DNA from: Megaustenia siamemsis
Taxonomy: Eukaryota > Mollusca > Gastropoda > Stylommatophora > Ariophantidae
Assembly: GCA_032433765.1 (NCBI GenBank)
Contig: JAVIAB010000047.1
Coordinates: 12,981,107 to 13,045,106, forward strand
Length of the DNA stretch: 64,000 nucleotides
Direction of reading: 5' to 3'
Shown here: positions 44,967 to 56,154 of the stretch, piece by piece
How positions within the stretch are numbered: position 1 is the first letter of the stretch
How the letters are laid out: the number at the start of each line of letters is the position of its first letter
Translations under genes and position numbers: made by a program
Notes under the pieces: generated by a model
Databases searched by the model: none
What the model was told of the DNA's origin: nothing
The model's input: only the letters and a program-made list of their open reading frames with translations

Positions 44967-45448
44967 AACCTGCCTGAGTATAATTCTTGGAATACTTTGG
45001 TCAAAGAAAATTAGCAATCAAGAGCTTTTCAAAGGTACTGCCAACAGGAGACATTTTAACTGGTTGCCTCAAATACTTAGAAGATTTTGAGAAAAAGTTA
45101 CAAGATCTTCTATACAGTGGACTCAGAGGAAAGGCAGATCAAAGACAACATGGCAGAAAATAAATATATCAGAGATACACAATGTTTGCCAGACCTGAAA
45201 TATCACACAAAAAATGATTGGGGCCAAGCTAAATGGATATATTTTGTTGTTGTCCTTTAAGAAATCACAAAGCATGTGACTACTTATTATTTTTCCAGAT
45301 AATGGCCAAATTGAAGAAGAAGACCTTGAAAATTCAATAAAGAATGACCACAGTTTGACTAATTTACAGAGATTTCATTGCTGCACTACAAAATATTACA
45401 AAATGCAGACTTCACAACAAGAGAAAAAACAACACAAGCTCAACTTAC
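44967..45448. other. Intronic stretch without recognised features
   Basis: Unique-looking AT-rich DNA between SINE locus 1 and TPC exon 6. No repeat or coding signal was recognised. Confidence 0.45.
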
Positions 45449-45536
45449 CATCAGGGTTGTTTGCAGTTGTTAGTAAAACCAGCAAGTTGATCAATGAATC
45501 CAGCAAGGAATGAAAGTATTTAACACCCTCATTAGT
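45449..45536 (-). CDS. TPCN2: TPC2-like exon 6: pore helix and selectivity filter I
   Basis: 88 bp, phase 0 in and phase 1 out (GATG|GTAAGT). It encodes the first pore helix (YFHSLLDSLINLLVLL) and the filter TTANNPD. This is the most diagnostic two-pore channel motif in the window. Confidence 0.93.
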
Positions 45537-45669
45537 CTGTATGAGAGTTATTGAAAATAAAGATAATGACAATGTGTCAAAAAATAGAATTATGCACAAT
45601 ACAATTGTTTAATATCTTTGCCCATATCAATGCCTCATTGAAAAGCAAGTTTTTGGTAGTTAAGTAACA

Positions 45670-46425
45670 AAGAATAAGTCCAAGAAAACAACATCTGCAA
45701 TCCTGTGGCTGCCATCCCACTGTGGGATTGACAAAAACAAGAGGACAGATGCACTATCAAAAACAGCCAGCAAAATGGAGCAGTTCTGCCATCATGTGAC
45801 CTACAGAGTAGCTAAAACCATTATATACAACCAATCTCATTTGGAATGTGAGAGAAGGCCAAACATTAGTAATGGCAATGACTCCATACAGAACACCAAT
45901 TGCAGAGATTCCAGCAGACCATAATCTTTTCTTTGAAAACTGGCCACTGTAAATGCCTAAAGCATCTCTATCACCTCATTGTCTCCCACACAAATGAATG
46001 TCTAAGTGGAATTGGTATCCAGGACCAGTAATATATCCTCCATCTGTGTCCTGCCTGCAAGGAACCATGGTGCTAAATCTGGCCAGAGAGTGCTGAACTG
46101 AAACCCTGTATACTATACGCAGAGATTCCAACCATCATCTTTCATTTGAGAACCAGCCCCTGCAGATCCCTAAGTCATCTCTATCACATCAGTGTGTCCA
46201 ACACAAATGAATATCTTTGTGGAACTGATATCCAGAACCTAGAGCATATCTTATATCTGTGTCCAGCGCACAAGGAACCATGGTGCCAAATCTGGCCTGA
46301 ACTGAGATAGAACCTATGGAGTGTCACGACCTGGCAAGAATTATGAACTTCATTCATGGTAATGTGAGTGCAGATCTAATCCAAAAAACAAAAAGACCAG
46401 ATGGAAGGCTTCTTCTATCAGGACA
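45670..46425 (+). pseudogene. RNase H-bearing LINE relic with an internal duplication
   Basis: The plus strand encodes LPSHCGIDKNKRTDALSKTA (RNase H end), then TGHCKCLKHLYHLIVSHTNE and IWPE, the Cys/His tail of Jockey/R1-type LINEs. The tail segment occurs twice, near 45925-46090 and 46130-46325. Many stops. Confidence 0.65.
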
Positions 46426-46429
46426 GGGT

Positions 46430-47010
46430 GGATGTAACAGGTAGAACTGCTAGTAGCCTCTATTAGTCATAGTTGACTATGGATTTTGTAGCAACCCTTA
46501 GGAAATGTTATTTTTTCTTTTCTGTCGCAGTGTATTCTCTTTTTCTATGAATCTGTCTGCTTCTTGTTTGAGGTGGAGCTTTAGAGTGTGTTTCCAAAGA
46601 TCGTGGTCTGCATCTATGTCTTCCCAGGCTGCAGGGTTTATGTTCAGTCTTCATGTCTCATTTACACACGTCTATAAATCAAAGTTTTGGTTGCCCCTCA
46701 GTTCTTTTGTCATCTGCTAGTATCTTTTGGTATGAGGCCATCTTTCATACAGCATCAGTGGCCAAGCCAGTGTAACTACACTATTTGAGCAGAGTGTAGA
46801 AGTTCGGAAGGCCTTTGCGAATGAGCACCTCCATGATTGTCACCTTGTCCTTCCAGGTTATACCAAGAATATGACTCTGACATCTCAAGTGGAATGCATT
46901 TAGCCTGCTCTCTTCTTGCTTTGCAAATCTCCATGATTTGCTGCCATACAAAAGGATACTAATGGTGCAGGCATTGTAAACTGCAGTCTTTGTTTTAGCT
47001 GTCTATTTGC
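46430..47010 (-). pseudogene. LINE C-terminal relic
   Basis: The minus strand around 46770-46985 encodes YNACTISILLYGSKSWRF, then NAFHLRCQSHILGITWKDKV, a common LINE C-terminal pattern. At 46440-46490 a motif shared with 61130-61165 occurs (tagtcatagttgactatgga). Confidence 0.6.
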
Positions 47011-47187
47011 TGTTTTGCCAAACGTGCCTAGAAAGACAGGCAAAGGTGATAGCATCTACACCCCCCAGAAAACGCTCCAAATGTCCAGTGACAGGGAAAG
47101 CCATGCAAGTAAGAGCCATGTTCAAAACTCTATCCACAGGGAAGAACACTCCAGAAAACAAATCACTGCTGCCCAGCAGTTCTATCT

Positions 47188-47285
47188 ATCTATTGACCTT
47201 TCGAGCCGTAACCGGCCCATAGGGCGTAGACCAAGATACACCTTCTCCTATATGAATTTTTTGTTCTAGCAGTTTTCATTAGAAA
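47188..47285 (-). mobile_element. RTE-like LINE family C, short 3' end with TAGA tail
   Basis: The plus strand reads ctatctatctattgaccttt followed by cgagccgtaaccggcccata, identical in layout to the end at 20640-20697. Confidence 0.82.
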
Positions 47286-47599
47286 AAGAAAAGATCATGG
47301 GAAAACACCCAGACAGAAATCATGGGCAGGGTATGCTCAAGAAGTGACCAGAATCCAGCCTACGAGAAGGAAAACTCCTATGTCAAATCAAAAGCTAGTC
47401 TACCAAAGATGGAGTGTGTCAGCCAAGGTGTTGGTCTAGGTGAAAAATCAGAACACATATACAAGTACTGATCATGTGACTAGCTCATTGTATTGTGATA
47501 TTGTTCCTACCCAACATCATGAGACAGGAAAAAGACTTGAAAGCAGAAGAAGAAAGAGAAGGTGGTTAAATGAGCCATGTACAGGTTCAATTTTCAGGA

Positions 47600-47850
47600 A
47601 AATGTCCATAATATGCTGTGTCTTTTGATGTGGCCATATTATTTTAATTTCCTCTGTAGAATGATATATATAAGCCAGCTCTTTTTAATGTTTAAATCTT
47701 TTAATATGTCTTCATAGCTCTTTTTCATTATCCAAGGTAACTTAAAGATTTTTCTGCAGCATTTTGTTTCAAATTAATTTATTTTCTTCCTTGTCATTTG
47801 AGAGATTGTCCATAATTCACAACCATATATTGCCATTAGGCAGATATAGG
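47600..47850 (-). mobile_element. LINE family D, 3' fragment
   Basis: It shares the family D blocks with 18965-19305 (tgtgtcttttgatgtggcca, ctttttaatgtttaaatctt). Confidence 0.6.
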
Positions 47851-47976
47851 AAATAAAACCCCATTTATCTAATTCAAACTCAAACTTTCATTCTCTTCAA
47901 AAACTTATATTCTGATTGAATACCTGTTACAACGTTGCACTGTGTTAAAAACTTATATAACACAATCCCAACTTAC

Positions 47977-48048
47977 TTTGACTGGCGCAGGATTGGAGGA
48001 AATGGATGAATTGTAAAAATGATCTTCCTGGGTAACTTCTGTCTCTAC
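47977..48048 (-). CDS. TPCN2: TPC2-like exon 5: domain I luminal turret
   Basis: 72 bp, 24 codons, phase 0 at both ends, acceptor cattttcag and donor AAA|GTAAGT. It encodes a hydrophilic acidic stretch (VETEVTQEDHFYNSSISS...) between S5 and the pore helix, with an NSS glycosylation sequon. It sits between exons of matching phase in the correct order. This loop is poorly conserved in the family, so the call rests on position, phase and splice sites. Confidence 0.75.
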
Positions 48049-48599
48049 CTGAAAATGGCAGAGAAGAGATAAGTTATATCATCATTAAAAACTGTGAGGA
48101 AAAATACAAACCACTCTCTCTCTTTCTGTGTATGCGTGCACGTGCATGCTTGCATGTATTTGTGTGTATGTGTGCAGTAAGAGTGGATGCAAATTTTTGT
48201 GGTACTACAGTAAAGCTGGTATCAGGGAAATAAGAAAGGAAAAAAAATATTTATATAAAATTAGTACAGTTTTACAGTATAATATGTTACAACAAGGAAC
48301 AGAGGTCACGTACCAGTCTGAAGCTTTCTACAAGGATAACAAACAACACAAGTGTGTGTGTGTGTGTGTCTCTCTCTCTCTCTTCTTCCTCTTTTTACCA
48401 CTTTGGGTGTCAAGGGAGATGTAGAGTTCCGGTTCTTGCTTAGCTGGTAGCTTCAACCAATGACACTTGATACTGTTGTTGAGTTTCTCTGATGTGGCTC
48501 CCTTTGTAGTCTGTGTCTTCCCCAAGTGCAGCATCCATCTCCTCTTTTTGTGCCTTAAATTAGTATGGCTCTACTAGACATCTCTCCAGGTAGGCAAAC

Positions 48600-49320
48600 T
48601 ATTTTACTAGTTGTCTGTGTTTGTATTTCAAAATTGGTTCTGTACCAACATTTTCTCTTATAGCTGTTCTGATTTTGTGCAGCTTTTGATAAAAATGTAA
48701 GAAACACAAACCTATTGGTTGTTTTGTTCTGATGTATTTTAGGGGCTCCCTTTTTGTGTTGGCTTCTTTGAGAATTTTCTCATTGATCTTTTTAGCTATC
48801 CAGGGAACTTTCAACATTCTTCTGAGAAATCCCATCTCTGTGGCCTCTAATCATCTTTTCATTTGTTTGTCTACTGCCCATGATTTACTTCAATTGGTCA
48901 GAATTGACTATAATTAGCACCAATTAACTCTCTTTCTCACTTCTATTGACATAGATTTGTTGCATACGATATTTTTCATTTTCTGAAATGCTATTTTGGC
49001 CTGAGCTATTCTGCTTTTTTATTTCTGTGGCACATCTTCCATCTGATGTTATTATTGTGCCCAAGTATTTGACATGTTGCACTTGTTTCAGATTTGCCCT
49101 GTTTATTTTTATGCAGCATGATGGTGATGATTGTTTCTTTGATATGACCATTACTTCTGTTTTCTTACTATACAGACTGAGAACTTTTTTTTAAAAATTA
49201 CTATTATGTCTATCTTTCTTGTAGTTCATTCTCTGTCTCTGCTATTAAGACTGTGTCATCTGCATATTGCAAATTGCTTATGTTGTGACCATTGACTTGG
49301 TGCGTTGTAGTGATTTATTA
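48600..49320 (-). pseudogene. RTE-like LINE family A fragment
   Basis: The minus strand encodes KYLGTIITSDGRCATEI, FLRRMLKVPWIAKKINEKIL and related motifs with stops and an internal rearrangement near 48660-48720. Confidence 0.75.
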
Positions 49321-49379
49321 AACACATACAACTATTCCCCTCCTATATCATCTGTTTTTCACAATTATCTTTCTCTTTT

Positions 49380-50240
49380 GCAATTATGACACATTCAGAC
49401 TTGGGTTCAGGATTCTTTTATGAAGTCTGATTCCTGTTTCAAGGTTATGGTTACACCATAATTTTTGTTTTCCAAGCTAGTGGATGTGAGCTACGTTTTC
49501 ATCCACAAGTCTGTGTATTGGGGGCAGTCTTGTAGAATGTGTTTTATTGTCATATCTGCTAGGGTTGTAATGACACAGATTGGTGGTACCTATCTTGAGT
49601 TTGGAGGACATGGTGCTTAAATCTGTTGTGACCAGTGTGGAGGTGGAGTATAATAACTTGGTCTCTCTTTGAGAGCTGATAATATCGATCATCTTCATTG
49701 TGTCTTCCTGTGTGCAGGTGTTTTCACTTTTTGGTATTGCCCTTTAAAGACAGATTTAACTTCTTTATAGCTGACTGGATCGTCTTCTTGTGGTGGTTAC
49801 ACTCCATCTTTGGCTGCTTTATCTGCATCCTCATTTCTTTGTATATTGCAATGTGATGGTATCCACTGGATCACCCTCCCCCCCCCCCAATTCAAAACAC
49901 AGCTGTACCAGGGCTGTCATCAGGTTATCTAGCTAACTATTTCTGTGTGGGGAAGATCAGGGGATGGGGGATGTTTCAGTGCTGTTAGGGCTGACAGTGC
50001 ATCAGTCAGTATCTCCAGTCTTTTCAGTGCTGTTAGGGCTGACAGTGCATCCGTCAGTATCACCAGTCTTTTCAGTGCTGTTAGGGCTGACAGTGCATCC
50101 ATCAGTATCACCAGTCTTTTCAGTGCATGATACTTTTGTGTTCTGCTGTGACTTTGAGGGCTTTGGTTTCATCACTACTGTCTGTGACCTGGCAAAGATG
50201 ACAACTATCCATTTGTTAATGTCATTTCAATTTCTTTATG
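49380..50240 (-). pseudogene. RNase H-bearing LINE relic (Jockey/R1-type) with an in-frame repeat
   Basis: The minus strand reads, with stops, ILTDALSALTALKRL three times, then IQWIPSHCNIQRNEDADKAA, then HTGHNRFKHHVLQ. This is the order of an RNase H domain (TD-LSAL, P-HC--NE-AD) and LINE tail. Confidence 0.7.
49975..50130. repeat. 48-bp tandem repeat, about 3 copies, within RNase H
   Basis: The core gctgttagggctgacagtgc recurs every 48 bp and translates on the minus strand to a 16-residue in-frame repeat. Confidence 0.92.
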
Positions 50241-50870
50241 TTTATGTTTCATCTTAATCCTCATGCTGTTATTGTAATATCATTTTTTTCAAGCTTCTAC
50301 ATAAATATAACCATACTATTTTTGTTTCCTGATAATATTATTTGTCCATTAATCTTATTCTTCATATGTTTGTTGCCAGGTGTAGATGTTTGACCAAAAC
50401 CAGACTATTTTGTCAGTTGTCTTCCTTCCAAGATTGGTTCCTCTTGGTTTTTCAAAGACTTTTTAATGATTTTTTTCACATTTAATTTAGTATCATTGGA
50501 TGAAAAAAGGGGGAGATGAGTCTATTTGCCTATTTTCTGATTTTCCATGTTTTCCTTGGTGGTAACAGGAATGACAAAGAAACCTTTTTTAATGATTATC
50601 TTACTTGTGTTTGAGAAGGCTGTACTGCAAAGCCACAAATATATTACTTGGCTCAGCATCTCCTTGACACTTAGTCTTATTTGTAAGTAATTCTTCTACA
50701 TGCATGGAACTGGTTTCTTTAGGCTGTAGTCTTTGGTAAAGACTAATTTTCATGATAGAACTTGTGCATATGTTGAGTAAAATGAAATTATTTTTTAAAC
50801 AACAAATATGAACCAACAAATTCAGGATCAGTTATAGCAAGAGGTAATTAAGCATGACTAGATTGGTTAC
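50241..50870. other. Intronic stretch without recognised features
   Basis: AT-rich DNA below TPC exon 4. No exon or repeat was recognised. Confidence 0.4.
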
Positions 50871-50943
50871 CTTATAGATAGGAAACAGCAGCATCCCAAA
50901 CAGAGTGAATACATAGAGATGCAGTGCTAGCAATAGCAAAATG
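50871..50943 (-). CDS. TPCN2: TPC2-like exon 4: domain I S5
   Basis: 73 bp, entering with one base that completes a serine codon and leaving in phase 0 (TATAAG|GTAACC). It encodes ILLLLALHLYVFTLFGMLLF, a full membrane helix matching S5, with the FGMLLF motif typical of TPC2. Confidence 0.87.
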
Positions 50944-51650
50944 CTGAAGAAATGAATAACAATAAGACATTGAGCAAATAGAAACATAAATGTAATGAGC
51001 TGAGGAGAAAGAAATTATAAAACAAAAACACTAAAATGTTAAAATAATAAAACAAACTCTATTTGAGTACTTACTTTAAGATGTTTAACTACATAATTTT
51101 CTAAAAAGTAGCAATCATCATGAAAGTTTGGATATCTCTCTAAATTTTGTTCCAGAATCCTCTTCTTTTTCTTTACCATGGCCATGGACTGATAAAGTTA
51201 TAGGAAACTCTTTATAGAGCTTTGCAGCAGCAAGCAATCTGATCATCAGAAAAAAACCTCATTGAGCAAGTGTTTCGGCCCTTTAGCTTCTTGCAACTCG
51301 TCTCACACAAGTCTTATGATGTCTTGCATGGCAGCAACAAAGTTTCTCATTTTTCAGTTTCTATTGACATATTAGCAGGTACTCTAGATTTGATAAAAAA
51401 TTGCACCTTTCATGGCCAGATGAACCTTCATAGTTCATTGTCAAGATGTTTCTGTTTTGAGCAGAAGGTGCTTAATTAATCTGAGCTGAAAGTAGTCAGC
51501 AACTCATAGCTGACTGCTTGCATCAAGATTAGTGAAGCAGAAACATTGTAATAAATAAATATGAAAATGATCCTAAATATTTAACTGTTGAAGCCGAATT
51601 TTAATTATTTTAATGGTTTCATTTCTAATAACAATAATCAAATATTTTTA

Positions 51651-51782
<132 letters not shown>

Positions 51783-51930
51783 TTAATGTCACATTAATGT
51801 CCACAGAAACTCACTAGTGCTTTCTATAAGATAACTTTTATTTGACAATGACATGAAGGGTTGATCTAGCAGATTTAGTTAATGGAGAATGTTGTTACAA
51901 ATCAGACTCATTTAAATGGAATTATTATGT

Positions 51931-52182
51931 AACTATAGCTCAGTGGTCTGTGAACTGGACTACAAAGGACAAAAGGTCGGGTTTGATCCTGATTTACAGC
52001 TTCTGGGTTCGCCAAGCCTTAAATTGGTACAGATTTTTTTTTGAGAAAGCAAAGTGGCACGGACATAATACTGACAACACTACCCCAAAAATCATGTGCC
52101 AAAGGTCTATAAAAATTATGGTCACTAACACCATATTCCCTATATGCACTCGGAACGACAGGGCTCTTTACTTTGTTTTTTC
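51931..52182 (+). mobile_element. tRNA-headed SINE, family alpha, diverged copy
   Basis: Head tatagctcagtggtctgtga, B box gggtttgatcct and the full body are present with more substitutions than in other copies. It lies about 170 bp above TPC exon 3. Confidence 0.85.
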
Positions 52183-52309
52183 ATTATACAACCGTGAACA
52201 AAAATTAAATAAAATATTAGGTACGTTCTAAAAGTACTATCATCATAATCCAGTTGCATGACCTTTCCAAAACACTCCATTACTTACAACCTGTCTGAAG
52301 GAATCTCTG

Positions 52310-52530
52310 TCTCTAGCTGTGTCTTTTAACGTGGTTGCAATACTTGAAATTCCTCTGTAAAATGCTATATAAGCTAGTTCTCTCTAGTATTCAGGTTTAT
52401 TACTATGTCCACACTTCTTTTATCATTATCCAAGGTATTCTAAGAAATTTTTTTTTTGCAGTATTTTGTTTTAAAAGAACTGATTTTCTTCTTTATTGTT
52501 TGCAAAATTTTCCATGATTTGCTTGAGAGG
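52310..52530 (-). mobile_element. LINE family D, 3' fragment
   Basis: It shares gctgtgtcttttaacgtggt and ttatcattatccaaggtatt with the other family D copies. Confidence 0.55.
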
Positions 52531-53110
52531 TTATTTATATATATTATATATTGAGAGGTTAATACTGTCTGGTTGTTGTTGTTACATACCACAGCCTAAG
52601 CTATAAACTGTCATGACATGAGTAGAAAGTGCCACTGAGAGCGTCAGTTTTATGAAAAAATGATAATAATCTGACCAGTCTTATTTTAAATTTTGGTAGC
52701 TGATTTAACATTCTCTTCTCTTTTCTTGTGTGCATTAAAAGTGTGATGATGAAGTGTGTTATAGCTTACAGCAAGTTATGATAGAAGTGTTTTTAGACTC
52801 AATATATTCAGCTTTAACACAATATTTTTAGGTTTCGAGTTGCCTTTTCTCTTAGCCCTTACTCTTTGGATCAGACAGGTTAAGTCTGTTTCCTGGTCCA
52901 CTTTGGGGACTGTGTGTAGGATCTTCACCTGGTTTATTTCCCTGAAACTTATACAAGCAGCCAGTTATGAGTTGCTGACTGCCTTCAGTCTAGGTGTTGT
53001 TGGGTGCTTTGAGACCAACACACTTGTCATTCAAAAGTACAATACGCTGCCTTTACATCAATACCAAACATCAACAATGATGAACAACAAACAAGTAAAT
53101 GTAACAGTAC

Positions 53111-53227
53111 CTCCTGGCAACCCATCCCTGAAGACACAGCCCAGTCAACCAGAGAGACAGAAATAACGAGTATAGCTCCCATATTCCACTTTTGACGAAG
53201 AAAATAATATTTTCCCATCAGGTACAT
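53111..53227 (-). CDS. TPCN2: TPC2-like exon 2: domain I S3
   Basis: 117 bp, 39 codons, phase 0 at both ends, acceptor ttttttcag and donor GAG|GTACTG. It encodes the S2-S3 loop (KYYFLRQKWNMG) and S3 (AILVISVSLVDWAVSS), ending with the CQE motif that precedes S4. The SLVDW motif is shared with TPC2. The 5.5-kb intron above it contains an RTE-like LINE, a Penelope-like fragment and a candidate solo LTR. Confidence 0.87.
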
Positions 53228-53507
53228 CTGAAAAAAGAGAAAAGTAAAAGTGAACAATTGCTTCATGTTTCTGTCGTGACTTCTTCTCAACTCTGTGTTT
53301 CCATACAGCAAAGCAATCCGTGAATCTTGCAACCTTGTGGCTGCAATAAATTCTCCCATTTTAGTTTAACTGGGATCACTCCTTGAGGGGACCTCAAATA
53401 TTCCTTTTCTTCATTTCATGATCAATCAATAACCATGCTGCCTTATATATACATAAACTTATATATAAAATATATTAATTAACATTTTTTTAAAAACTTT
53501 AATTTTT

Positions 53508-53655
53508 TTCTCTAAAGGTTGTGATGATGTCTTGGTGCCTTCTGATAATATGGACAAGTAAACTTTAGTCTCTAAAGGCTGTGATGAGGTCTGGATATCT
53601 TCCAAAAATATAGAAAATGTATTTTTAGTCTCTAAAGTTTGTGACACCGATAATG
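53508..53655. repeat. 60-bp tandem repeat, left part
   Basis: Units start tctctaaaggttgtgatgat and recur about every 60 bp. The array is cut by the LINE at 53656-54751. Confidence 0.82.
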
Positions 53656-54751
53656 CAATATACATCTTAAGAACATTGATAGAAAGATCTATTGAGGTAA
53701 AGAAAGATCTATATATGTGCTTAATAGACTACACAAAAGCATTTGACAAATTAAAGTATGTGGAAATAATAAATATGCTGGAGAAATTAAACATTGATGA
53801 CAAGAATGTGTGAATCATAAAAAACATGTACTGGCAACAATCAGCAGCTATACGAATTAGCAATCAGTTTTCTGTCGCCGGATTTGTTTTCACTTTACAG
53901 CGAATATATTATGAGATCAATAGTAGACAAAAAAGGAATTGAAGTCAATGGTCACAAAATAAATAATTTGTGATATGCAGATGACACAGTCTTAATAGCA
54001 GAGACAGAGAATGAACTACAAGAAATGATAGACATAGTAGTAAAAGAAAGCGACAAAAAAGGTCTCAGTCTGAATAGTAAGAAAACGGAAGTAATGGTTA
54101 AATCAAAGAAACAATCATCACCATCATGCAGCATAGAAATAAACAGGACAAATTTGAAACAAGTGCTATGTGTAAAATACTTGGGCACAACAATAACATC
54201 AAATGGAAGATGTACCACAGAAATAAAAAGCAGAATAGCTCAGGCCAAAATAGCATTTCAGAAAATGAAAAATATCTTATGCAACAAATCTATGTCAATA
54301 GAAGTGAGAAAGAGAGTTCATCGGTGCTATATAGAACCAATTCTGACCTATGGAAGTGAATCATGGACAGTAGACAAACAAATGAAAGGACGATTAGAGG
54401 CCACAGAGATGGGATTTCTTAGAAGAATGTTGAAAGTTCCCTGGACAGCTAGAAAGACCAATGAAGAAATTCTCAAAGAGGCCAACACAAAAGAGGAACT
54501 TCTAAAAAACATCAGAAAGAAACAATCAACATTTTTTGGGCACATAATGTGAAAAGGAAAGTTGGAATACTTGGTTTTACAACTGGCAAATTTAAAGGAA
54601 AGAGAAATCGCAGACGACAAAGAGAGAAAATACTGGATAGCTTGGTGTCATGGCATGAAAAACAGTCAACAACAGAACTGATACGATGCACTGTAGATAG
54701 AAGATTGTGGAAGGACATAATCGCCTACGCCAACTAGTATGACACATGATG
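53656..54751 (+). pseudogene. RTE-like LINE family A inserted in a 60-bp repeat array
   Basis: The plus strand runs from CLIDYTKAFDKL through a broken central part to the frame 54025-54552: [58 protein letters not shown] and FLRRMLKVPWTARKTNEEIL. It ends with the usual family A 3' sequence. The catalytic YADD region carries a stop. Confidence 0.83.
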
Positions 54752-54838
54752 AAAGGTTGTGATGAGGTCTAGATAGCTTCCAAAAATAAAGAAAATTTAA
54801 TTTTAGTCTCTAAAGGTTGTGATGATATTCAGGTGTCT
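54752..54838. repeat. 60-bp tandem repeat, right part
   Basis: aaaggttgtgatgaggtcta and a second unit start continue the array of 53508-53655 on the far side of the LINE. Confidence 0.8.
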
Positions 54839-54849
54839 TCTTATAATTC

Positions 54850-55215
54850 TTGATCCTTCCTGCGCCGTTAGACATCCCATAGAGCTCGTTTTTTTTTCGC
54901 CACATCTTTCTATTCTGGTAAGATGTTTGGTCTTTTCTAGTGAATCTGTGTCTACAAACTTTGCTTCTCTTATAAGTGTTCTTTTTAGTGTCTCTTTAGA
55001 TGTTTCTCTTTTTCTGTATCCTGATGTTTCCCATAGAAGAACCTGTTTTGATATTCTCTTGTCCCTTCTCAGCACATGTCCGACATATGTCCATCTTCTT
55101 TCCTTAATTGTAGATGAGATCTTTCATTACATAGCCATTTCTCTTATATCAATATTAGTCTTGAATTCATTCTATTGTACACAGAACTTTTTACTTAGGC
55201 ATCTGTCTTCGAAAG
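54850..55215 (-). mobile_element. LINE family C-like relic
   Basis: The minus strand resembles family C near its 3' end: SKQVLLWETSGYRKRETSKE and TLKRTLIREAKF, equivalent to the ALMWETTGKRKRGRPRETLR segment of the 19306-20697 copy. Confidence 0.6.
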
Positions 55216-55275
55216 CGTTTAACATTTTACCACCACTAGATTCTACAACCATGGTGGTTTCCCTGCTTAGGGTTG

Positions 55276-56024
55276 CTGTAAATAGCATAGTATAGTGGAT
55301 ATACTAATGTGCCCAAACATGGGCAGCAGAGAAGACTATGCAACAGGGAAGGAGCAACTAAAAGGAAACTATGTGTACGAGTGAGATACATTCATGCCTT
55401 GTGGGGTCAGTGAACCCAATTGGACTATAAGGCAATTCCCTAAAGCAAACCGGCTATGGTCGCCAGAGCGGCAAAGGACGATACCAGTGATACGGATTTT
55501 GTTTTTGCCCTTGTGGTCTGAGGAATTGAAATGGAAAGCCACTGGAGTTCCAGTATTCTGTTGAACATTTCGAAGATGTTCACAAAATCTTTCCGCTAAG
55601 CGTCTCCAAAACTCGCCAATATAAGTCATGTGGCATCATTGGCATATGATGACATAAATGATGTTTCAGAACACACATGTGAAGCCATGCTTAATCTCGA
55701 ACCATCCGTTAGGGAATAGGACAGAGTCAGTATGGAGTACATAGGTGCAGGTGATGCAGTTACGTTCACAAGGGGCTGTACCCAAGTGTTCATGGTCGGA
55801 GCGAGGGAGATGGCTCCTAAATGAAGGCGATCATTACTTGTCTACCTTTTAGTGATCCCCCTATGATTGCCTTCAAACACGACAGGAATTTGAGAGATAT
55901 TCTAGTTATGTATGAATGTATCTTACACATAGTTTCCTTTTAGTTGCTCCTTCCCTATTGCAAGTCTTCTCTGCTGCCCATGTTTGGGCACATTAGTATA
56001 TCCACTATGCTATGCTATTTACAG
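55276..56024 (-). mobile_element. Penelope-like element fragment between inverted repeats
   Basis: Two arms of about 101 bp, 55276-55377 and 55924-56024, are near-perfect reverse complements (left arm starts ctgtaaatagcatagtatag). Between them the minus strand encodes a GIY-YIG endonuclease-like segment. Penelope-like elements are known for this endonuclease and for complex direct or inverted terminal repeats. The reverse transcriptase is absent. Confidence 0.75.
55369..55700 (-). pseudogene. GIY-YIG endonuclease domain of a Penelope-like element
   Basis: The minus strand reads NIIYVIICQ, a stop, then CHMTYIGEFWRRLAERFCEH and VAFHFNSSDHKGKNKIRITG. IIYVI and TYIGE are the two halves of the GIY-YIG motif; the RL-RF-EH arginine-histidine helix and the H-FN--DH motif follow as in Penelope-like elements. 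The in-frame TGA between the halves marks it as broken. Confidence 0.75.
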
Positions 56025-56154
56025 CTCTCCTCCACTAGACCGCACTGCGATACTTTGGTGGTCTCCTATACCTCTTTTGTCGGTGCTGCTTATCTTTCAC
56101 ATGTTTTTTTAGTGTACTCCACTCTCAGACATCTCACTCTTTCCTCCTTTCAAG

